From contig DMMW01000051.1 of NCBI GenBank assembly GCA_003452965.1, positions 23,010 to 35,774 on the forward strand: a DNA stretch of 12,765 nt, read 5' to 3'. This document shows positions 1-4,487 of this stretch, piece by piece. Made by a program: the position numbers and the translations under genes. The stretch comes from Elusimicrobiota bacterium (lineage in GTDB: Bacteria; Elusimicrobiota; UBA8919). The notes beneath the pieces are model-generated. The model did no database searches, was not told the origin of the DNA, and was given only the letters and a program-made list of their open reading frames with translations. Position 1 is the first letter of the stretch; each line of letters begins with the position of its first letter.

Positions 1-2307
1 ATTGGAGAAAAAATAGGGCTTCCTATTCAAGAGGCGGTTCAAGGAAGAAGCGGGGTAGGACGTTCAGTTGATTACCGAGATAAAAAAGTCATAGCTGCAT
101 GGCGACATATTCCCTTACTGAATTGGGGTATAGTATCTAAAATTGATATGCGAGAAGCATTTGCCGATGCTACAAATTTAAGGAATTTGACGGTTGTGAT
201 TTTAATTGTTACTTTTATTTTAGGTAGTATAATTGTTTTTTTTATCGCCCAGACATTTTCTAAACCAATAAAGAAACTTTCTGAAGGAGCAGAAATAATC
301 GGAAGTGGAGATATGGACTATAGTGTGGGAACCAAACAAAAAGATGAAATAGGGCAACTATCAAGAGCGTTTGACAAGATGACGATAGATTTAAAGAAAC
401 ATCATAAAGCTCTTGAATTTGAACGTAAAAGGTTTAATGAAGTTCTTGATATGTTACCAGCCTATGTTGTGCTAATTACAACCGATTATCATGTAACATT
501 TGCTAATAGATTTTTTGAAGAACGATTTGGAAAGTCGGGTGGTAAACGTTGTTACGAATATCTTTTTAAACGGAATGAACCTTGTGAGAACTGTGAAACT
601 TTTAAAGTCCTTAAAAATAATAAACCACATCATTGGGAATGGCTTGGACCTGATAACCATAATTATGATATTTATGATTTCCCTTTCATTGATGCAGATG
701 GTTCGTCTCTTATTTTAGAGATGGGTATAGATATTACTGAACAAAAACAGGCAAAAGAGATAATTAAACAAACAAATGAGATGTTAGAACAACGAGTTGA
801 AGAGCGTACTTTACAACTTAAAGATATTAACATCCGACTTGAATCGGAAATCAAAGAACGAAGACAAATAGAAGAAAAACTTTTAAATTTATATGCTTCT
901 ATGACTGAAGGAGTTGTTCTTCACGATGTAGTATACGATGAAACAGGTAAGGTAGTTGATTATATTATAACGGATGTGAATCCCGCATTCAGTTCTATAA
1001 CAGGTTTAACAAAAGAAATTGCAATAGGAAAAAAAGCCTCAAAACTTTATGGTACCGGTAAGCCGCCTTATTTGGATGTTTATGCAAGAGTAGCTGCTTC
1101 CGGAAATCCGGAATCGTTTGAGACTTATTTTACTCCGATGGAAAAACACTTTAGTATATCTGTATTTTCTCCGGGTAAAGGTAAATTTGCAACGGTTTTT
1201 CAAGACATCACGGAACGTAAAAGAACAGAAATAATATTACAGGAAAGCGAGCAACGGCTAAATCTGGCTCAGGAGATTTCTCATCTTGGTAGTTGGGAAT
1301 TAGATATTACAAACAATAAGTTATCTTGGTCAGATGAAGTATACAGAATTTTTGGTCTTAAACCACAAGAATTTGCTGCTACATATCAGGCATTTCTTGA
1401 GATGATACATCCTGATGATAGAGTAGCAGTTGACTATGCATATTCCAGTTCATTGCGAGAAGGAAAGGATAATTATGAGATTGAGCACAGGATTATAAGA
1501 AAGTCAACCGGTGAAATCAGATTTGTCCATGAAAAATGTGAACATTTTAGGGATGAGTCCGGCAAAATTATACGCTCGGTCGGAATGGTGCAGGATGTTA
1601 CCGAACGTAAAAAAGCCGAGGTGGAACTTAAACATTCAAATGAAAATCTTGAACAGTTTGCATATGTTGCCTCGCATGACTTACAAGAGCCTTTAAGAAT
1701 GATGGCGAGTTATTCTCAGCTTCTTGAACATCGCTATAAGAATAAACTGGACAAAGATGCTAATGAATTTATTGATTTCATAGTTGACGGTGCTAAACGG
1801 ATGCAAAAATTGATAAATGATTTATTAGCATATGCTCGTATCGATAGTAAAAAATCTGCGGTTGAAGTGGATTGCAACTCAGTCTTGGGTAAGGTAATAA
1901 ATAGCATGCGTATATCTATAGAACAAAATGAGGCGATTATTACCAATGATGAATTACCACGGTTGCTGGGAAATGAAAGCAATTTTATTCAACTATTTCA
2001 AAATTTAATAGGTAATGCAATAAAATTCCGCTCAAAAGAATCACCTCGCATCCATGTGGGTGCAAAAAAACGGAGTAATGAATGGTTGTTTGTAATAAAA
2101 GATAATGGGATAGGTATAGAACCTCAATATAAAGATCGTATATTTTTGATTTTTCAGCGTCTGCACGCAAGACATGAATATTCCGGTACAGGTATAGGAC
2201 TTTCAATATGCAGAAAAATTGTTGAGACGTTAGGCGGAAAAATTTGGGTAGAATCGGAATATGGAAAGGGGTCCACTTTTTATTTTACGATTCCTACACC
2301 AGTCTAA
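1..2307 (+). CDS. Membrane-bound multi-PAS sensor histidine kinase (5' end outside window)
   Basis: The reading frame is open from base 1, so the ATG at 148 is internal and the true start lies upstream; 768 residues are visible. Counting from base 1, residues 1-48 look like the end of a periplasmic Cache sensor domain (ending in a W-G-I-V-S-K-I-D stretch). They are followed by a membrane segment (about 63-83), a HAMP domain (about 86-137), a first PAS (about 140-250) with a cysteine cluster (C184, C195, C198), a coiled coil (about 255-295), a second PAS, a third PAS with PAC (about 410-540), then HisKA and HATPase_c. The HisKA motif is ASHDLQEPLR with phospho-acceptor H559, the type found in bacteriophytochrome-like kinases. 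The ATPase has an N box (N672), DNGIGI (from D701) and GTGIGLS (from G729). All catalytic motifs are intact, so it should autophosphorylate in response to a periplasmic ligand and/or a PAS-sensed signal. The regulator at 2546 is the obvious partner, by position and because HKs of this type often pair with CheY-like regulators. The signal is unknown. Confidence 0.95.
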   Translation: MGEKIGLPIQEAVQGRSGVGRSVDYRDKKVIAAWRHIPLLNWGIVSKIDMREAFADATNLRNLTVVILIVTFILGSIIVFFIAQTFSKPIKKLSEGAEIIGSGDMDYSVGTKQKDEIGQLSRAFDKMTIDLKKHHKALEFERKRFNEVLDMLPAYVVLITTDYHVTFANRFFEERFGKSGGKRCYEYLFKRNEPCENCETFKVLKNNKPHHWEWLGPDNHNYDIYDFPFIDADGSSLILEMGIDITEQKQAKEIIKQTNEMLEQRVEERTLQLKDINIRLESEIKERRQIEEKLLNLYASMTEGVVLHDVVYDETGKVVDYIITDVNPAFSSITGLTKEIAIGKKASKLYGTGKPPYLDVYARVAASGNPESFETYFTPMEKHFSISVFSPGKGKFATVFQDITERKRTEIILQESEQRLNLAQEISHLGSWELDITNNKLSWSDEVYRIFGLKPQEFAATYQAFLEMIHPDDRVAVDYAYSSSLREGKDNYEIEHRIIRKSTGEIRFVHEKCEHFRDESGKIIRSVGMVQDVTERKKAEVELKHSNENLEQFAYVASHDLQEPLRMMASYSQLLEHRYKNKLDKDANEFIDFIVDGAKRMQKLINDLLAYARIDSKKSAVEVDCNSVLGKVINSMRISIEQNEAIITNDELPRLLGNESNFIQLFQNLIGNAIKFRSKESPRIHVGAKKRSNEWLFVIKDNGIGIEPQYKDRIFLIFQRLHARHEYSGTGIGLSICRKIVETLGGKIWVESEYGKGSTFYFTIPTPV

Positions 2308-2311
2308 ATAC
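2308..2311. repeat. Left copy of putative 4-bp target-site duplication (ATAC)
   Basis: ATAC lies directly outside the left inverted repeat of the element at 2312-2523, and the same four bases follow its right inverted repeat at 2524-2527. It starts at the first base after the TAA of the kinase, so the insertion left the kinase reading frame intact. Confidence 0.7.
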
Positions 2312-2328
2312 TTGGTAATGTCAAAAAT
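2312..2328 (+). repeat. Left terminal inverted repeat of the MITE-like element
   Basis: This 17-bp sequence, TTGGTAATGTCAAAAAT, is an exact reverse complement of 2507-2523. Just inside it the two arms diverge by a gap of a few bases, because the right arm carries extra bases that extend a local hairpin. Confidence 0.85.
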
Positions 2329-2398
2329 ATTATGAAAAATCATGGTTTTTCACTAGACGATGCTGATTTCTTAAATCAGATTGACGCCTCATAAACCG

Positions 2399-2443
2399 AA
2401 AATTGGTAAACTCCTCGCTACGCTCGTCAAACATACCAATTTT
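2399..2443 (+). other. Apical hairpin of the MITE-like element, terminator-like
   Basis: AAAATTGGTA (2399-2408) pairs perfectly with TACCAATTTT (2434-2443) around a 25-nt loop. The right arm runs into a tract of six T (2440-2445), so on the + strand it has the outline of a weak, AT-rich intrinsic terminator. The low GC content of the stem and the long loop argue against efficient termination on its own. It could still reduce transcription reaching the response regulator. Confidence 0.5.
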
Positions 2444-2506
2444 TTAACGATTTATTCGGCTAAAAACATCTATATCGTTCAAAACCAAATTTTTCAATAA
2501 TATGTC

Positions 2507-2523
2507 ATTTTTGACATTACCAA
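2507..2523 (-). repeat. Right terminal inverted repeat of the MITE-like element
   Basis: ATTTTTGACATTACCAA is the exact reverse complement of 2312-2328. It overlaps a separate perfect hairpin unique to this end (ATGTCA 2502-2507, loop TTTT, TGACAT 2512-2517). Confidence 0.85.
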
Positions 2524-2527
2524 ATAC
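2524..2527. repeat. Right copy of putative 4-bp target-site duplication (ATAC)
   Basis: ATAC directly follows the right inverted repeat and matches 2308-2311. The identity can be stretched to AAATAC on both sides, but the two extra bases on the right already belong to the inverted repeat, so a 4-bp duplication is the simplest reading. Confidence 0.7.
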
Positions 2528-2530
2528 TTT

Positions 2531-2537
2531 AAGGAGG
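2531..2537 (+). promoter_or_regulatory. Strong Shine-Dalgarno of the response regulator
   Basis: AAGGAGG lies 8 nt before the ATG at 2546 and is near-perfectly complementary to the 16S rRNA 3' end. It fixes the regulator start and is much stronger than the ribosome sites of the two following genes. It starts only 8 nt past the right end of the MITE-like element, so element insertion spared it. Confidence 0.9.
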
Positions 2538-2545
2538 AACAAAAT

Positions 2546-2995
2546 ATGAATAATTCAAATTGTTTTCAGCCGATTGATATTTTGTTAGTGGAAGATAATC
2601 CAGCAGATGTACGCTTAACAACTGAGGCACTAAAAGAAGATAAGATATTTAATAATATTAATGTTGTGCCCGATGGTGTAGAGGCAATGGCTTATCTTCG
2701 TAAGGAGGGTAAATATACAAATACGGTTCGTCCCGATCTTATTTTATTGGACCTCAATTTGCCCAAAAAGGATGGTCGCGAAGTATTAAAAGAGATTAAA
2801 AGCGACGATTCTCTAAAAACTATACCGGTAGTTATTTTGACCGTTTCTAAATCTGAAGAAGATATCTTGAAGACATACAATTTACATGCTAATTGTTATA
2901 TAACCAAGCCGGTGGATTTAAATCAATTTATGAAAGTAGCAAAAGTTATTCAGGAATTTTGGCTTACTATAGTCAAACTACCACCGAAAACTTAA
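2546..2995 (+). CDS. Single-domain response regulator, CheY/Rcp1-like
   Basis: The 149-residue protein is one receiver domain with no output domain. Residues 10-19 carry the acidic pair E16/D17 in a VEDNPAD motif. The phospho-acceptor is D69 in LLDLNLP, and the conserved switch residues T99 and K121 (in TKP) are present, so it should be competent for phosphotransfer. The VEDNPAD and LNLPKKDG motifs are typical of the Rcp1 group, stand-alone receivers that work with phytochrome-like histidine kinases; the upstream kinase carries the matching HisKA type. The start is fixed by a strong AAGGAGG. The gene lies 19 nt before the hybrid kinase and was probably once about 22 nt behind the first kinase, before the MITE-like insertion. 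It probably acts as a phosphate shuttle or by direct protein contact. The target is not identifiable here. Confidence 0.95.
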   Translation: MNNSNCFQPIDILLVEDNPADVRLTTEALKEDKIFNNINVVPDGVEAMAYLRKEGKYTNTVRPDLILLDLNLPKKDGREVLKEIKSDDSLKTIPVVILTVSKSEEDILKTYNLHANCYITKPVDLNQFMKVAKVIQEFWLTIVKLPPKT

Positions 2996-3014
2996 AATAA
3001 GTAAGTGTAAAAAT

Positions 3015-4124
3015 ATGAAAAGTAATTGCTTAAATATTCTTATAATTGAAGATAATCCCGGTGATATCAAATTAATTTCTGATATGTTAACCGGACATTT
3101 AAATCAAACTTTTATTTTAAGTCATGTGAGTTTGCTTAAAGATGCATTAAAAATATTGGGTGAAAAAAAGTTTGATGTTATTCTTTTGGATTTAAATTTG
3201 CCTGACAGCCGCGGATTGGAAGGTTTAGAGAAAATTGTTCAACAAAAACCGCGGTATCCTATAATTGTTTTAACTGGTCTTGATGATGAGAATATCGGAA
3301 TGGAAGCAATTAAAAAAAGTGCTGCGGATTATCTGGTTAAAGGGCAAATAAGCGATAATCTGCTGATTCGAAGCATAAGATATGCCATAGAACGTAAACA
3401 TGTGGAAGAAATATTGAAAGAAAAGAATTTTGAATTACAAAAAATTGACAAAAAGAAATCAGAGTTTGTTTCCATGGTCGCCCATGATTTGAAAACTCCA
3501 TTAACGTCAATAATGGGTTTTGCAGATTCACTTGTAAACAAAAAACTTAAATTGACAGAAGAACAAAAGGAAACTTTCATAGGATACATTCAGGAAGAGT
3601 CTCGCAGATTAGGCAGATTGATTTCGGATTTTCTTGATATATCAAATATAGAAGAAGGAAAATTTGGATTAAAAAAACAGAATACAGACATTAAAAAACT
3701 TATTAATAAAACAGTTGAGATGTTTAAATTTAATGCAAAGGAAATACAATTTATAAAAGAATTTGAAAATAATTTATGTGAAATTGTAATTGATCAAGAC
3801 AGGATAAGACAGGTTTTACAAAATATTATAGGAAATGCTATAAAATATTCTCCTTTGAAATCTGTTATAAAGGTTATTCTTAAAAGAAAATTAGATGAAA
3901 CACAGATAATAATATGTGATCAAGGACAAGGAATAGCAAATGAAGAAAAGGAAATAATCTTTGAAAAATTTTATAGAGTAGACAGTCATATCTCAAGATT
4001 GGAACTTGGTACAGGATTAGGTTTAGCAATTTCCAAAGCTATTATTGAAAAGCATGGCGGAAAAATTTGGGTAGAAGATAACGTACCTATCGGTAGTTGT
4101 TTTATTTTTACTATACCATGTTGA
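3015..4124 (+). CDS. Hybrid receiver-histidine kinase, cytoplasmic
   Basis: The 369-residue protein has an N-terminal receiver (about 5-125: E12/D13, phospho-acceptor D59 in LLDLNLPD, T87, K109), a helical linker (about 126-148), HisKA (about 148-215: H157 in VAHDLKTPL) and HATPase_c (about 255-369: N box N274, D302-Q-G-Q-G306, GTGLGLAIS, ending FIFTIPC). There is no signal peptide, membrane segment or PAS domain, so its only evident input is phosphorylation of its own receiver. The receiver-first order suits a relay in which another kinase, probably the one upstream, phosphorylates D59 and so tunes the activity of H157. All catalytic residues are present. The gene lies 19 nt after the response regulator, and its ribosome site is weak (no clear GGAGG before ATG 3015), which suggests translational coupling. 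No output domain follows. The downstream phosphate acceptor is not visible. Confidence 0.95.
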   Translation: MKSNCLNILIIEDNPGDIKLISDMLTGHLNQTFILSHVSLLKDALKILGEKKFDVILLDLNLPDSRGLEGLEKIVQQKPRYPIIVLTGLDDENIGMEAIKKSAADYLVKGQISDNLLIRSIRYAIERKHVEEILKEKNFELQKIDKKKSEFVSMVAHDLKTPLTSIMGFADSLVNKKLKLTEEQKETFIGYIQEESRRLGRLISDFLDISNIEEGKFGLKKQNTDIKKLINKTVEMFKFNAKEIQFIKEFENNLCEIVIDQDRIRQVLQNIIGNAIKYSPLKSVIKVILKRKLDETQIIICDQGQGIANEEKEIIFEKFYRVDSHISRLELGTGLGLAISKAIIEKHGGKIWVEDNVPIGSCFIFTIPC

Positions 4125-4137
4125 TGTTAACTAAGTT

Positions 4138-4177
4138 CTACGGGTTAAAAACCTTCATCCTTTAAGAATGAACGTGG
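4138..4177 (+). other. Compact three-way-junction RNA/DNA fold after the signalling operon
   Basis: CTACG (4138-4142) can pair with CGTGG (4173-4177, one G-U) and enclose two back-to-back hairpins with no unpaired bases between them. The first is GGTT-AAA-AACC (4143-4153). The second is 4154-4172, with TTCAT pairing ATGAA, one C-A mismatch, then CT pairing AG around a 3-nt loop. No U-tract follows directly, so it is not a textbook terminator, although it sits where an operon end would be. The pattern recalls the structured right ends of IS200/IS605/IS1341 elements and their guide RNAs. No tnpA or tnpB is present, so that is an idea only. Confidence 0.4.
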
Positions 4178-4199
4178 TATATTTTACTGCAGGATAAAA

Positions 4200-4228
4200 T
4201 TGACAAATTTCTTATATTTTTGTATAAT
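4200..4228 (+). promoter_or_regulatory. Perfect consensus sigma-70 promoter
   Basis: TTGACA (4200-4205) and TATAAT (4223-4228) are both exact consensus and are separated by exactly 17 nt of AT-rich sequence. Transcription would start near 4235. A promoter this close to consensus is usual for stable RNA genes or constitutive leaders. It is the only promoter in the window I would call with confidence, and it makes the downstream synthase a transcription unit separate from the signalling cluster. Confidence 0.85.
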
Positions 4229-4234
4229 TTCTAA

Positions 4235-4401
4235 TAGGTGATTGGTAGTTGTAGTAACTAATTACTGATTTTAATGGGTAGGTGACCAAGCGGTTAATAT
4301 TACAAGACTGTAAAGCGTAAGAAAATCCAACGATAAATTATACAAGTTACCATTACAAAACGAATTATAATCTATTTACAGCATCTTTAAGATGCTTTTT
4401 T
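4235..4401 (+). ncRNA. Candidate structured RNA: small RNA or attenuator leader of the glucan synthase
   Basis: About 165 nt lie between a perfect promoter and an intrinsic terminator on the same strand, with no convincing reading frame. The 5' end can form a 10-bp hairpin (4237-4246 with 4257-4266, three G-U pairs, 10-nt loop). A central part can be closed by GGTGAC (4281-4286) with GTTACC (4346-4351). CTGTAAA (4308-4314) is perfectly complementary to TTTACAG (4375-4381), which touches the terminator stem. The stretch 4276-4355 also resembles a degraded tRNA-Tyr. I match it to no riboswitch class I know: TPP, cobalamin, SAM, c-di-GMP-I, c-di-AMP, fluoride, ZTP and guanidine-I signatures were looked for and not seen. 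It could be a free small RNA, or a leader whose terminator decides whether the synthase is transcribed. The start position is inferred from the promoter. Confidence 0.5.
4380..4401 (+). terminator. Intrinsic (rho-independent) terminator
   Basis: AGCATCT (4380-4386) pairs perfectly with AGATGCT (4390-4396) around a 3-nt loop and is followed by a run of T through 4401. The stem is short but complete and the T-tract is clean. It lies about 165 nt after the consensus promoter and 86 nt before the glucan synthase ATG, so it either ends a small RNA or acts as an attenuator in the synthase leader. Confidence 0.8.
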
Positions 4402-4487
4402 GTTAGGTGGGCGTAAATCATTGCAGGGTAATTCGGGGTGACCCAGTAGTTCTTTTAGACCAAGTAGAAAGAGGAAAGATTGTAAAA
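4402..4487 (+). promoter_or_regulatory. Leader between terminator and glucan synthase start
   Basis: This 86-nt stretch contains no convincing second promoter. It has a small hairpin (GGG 4435-4437, GTGA loop of the GNRA type, CCC 4442-4444). The only ribosome-site candidate for the synthase is GAGGA at 4471-4475, 12 nt before ATG 4488, a rather long spacing. The synthase frame is open upstream to a TAG at 4404 without an ATG. With no other promoter seen, transcripts entering the synthase would have to read through the terminator at 4380-4401. Confidence 0.45.

Larger units (their letters stand above)
2312..2523. mobile_element. MITE-like palindromic element, 212 bp, non-coding
   Basis: The ends are perfect 17-bp inverted repeats, TTGGTAATGTCAAAAAT at 2312-2328 and its reverse complement at 2507-2523. 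ATAC flanks both ends as a putative 4-bp target duplication. Inside, the arms (about 97 and 90 nt) remain imperfectly complementary down to a second clean inverted repeat (2399-2408 / 2434-2443) around a 25-nt apical loop. That loop contains CTCCTCGCTACGCTCGTC, which is GC-richer than the rest of the element. No open frame of useful length is present, so transposition would depend on a transposase encoded elsewhere. The length, terminal repeats and duplication fit a miniature inverted-repeat transposable element; the parent IS family cannot be named from the sequence. Transcribed as part of the kinase-regulator mRNA, it would fold into one long hairpin that could attenuate, be cut by RNase III, or stabilise upstream mRNA. 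Confidence 0.8.

Noticed and set aside
148..150. ATG as the start of the first histidine kinase
   Set aside because: The frame is open back to base 1 and the 49 residues before it look like the end of a Cache domain that must precede the membrane segment, so the ATG is internal.
1734..2206. Minus-strand frames opposite the first kinase
   Set aside because: They are antisense to the HisKA and ATPase motifs, with no homology signal or ribosome site; they are shadows of the coding strand.
2306..2527. 6-bp target duplication AAATAC around the MITE-like element
   Set aside because: The first two bases of the right copy are part of the 17-bp inverted repeat, so only ATAC can be counted as duplicated without shortening the repeat.
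4154..4172. Intrinsic terminator of the signalling operon
   Set aside because: The hairpin has a mismatch and is not followed by a U-tract. It fits better as part of the three-way junction 4138-4177, so the operon terminator remains unassigned.
4276..4355. Functional tRNA-Tyr gene
   Set aside because: The D, anticodon and acceptor stems do not pair and there is no TTCGAAT-type T-loop, so it cannot be called an active tRNA; it is kept only as a possible relic.
4235..4487. Known riboswitch class or T-box
   Set aside because: I looked for hallmark strings of c-di-GMP-I, c-di-AMP, TPP, SAM, cobalamin, fluoride, ZTP, guanidine and T-box leaders and saw none convincingly. A covariance search is needed to exclude divergent members.
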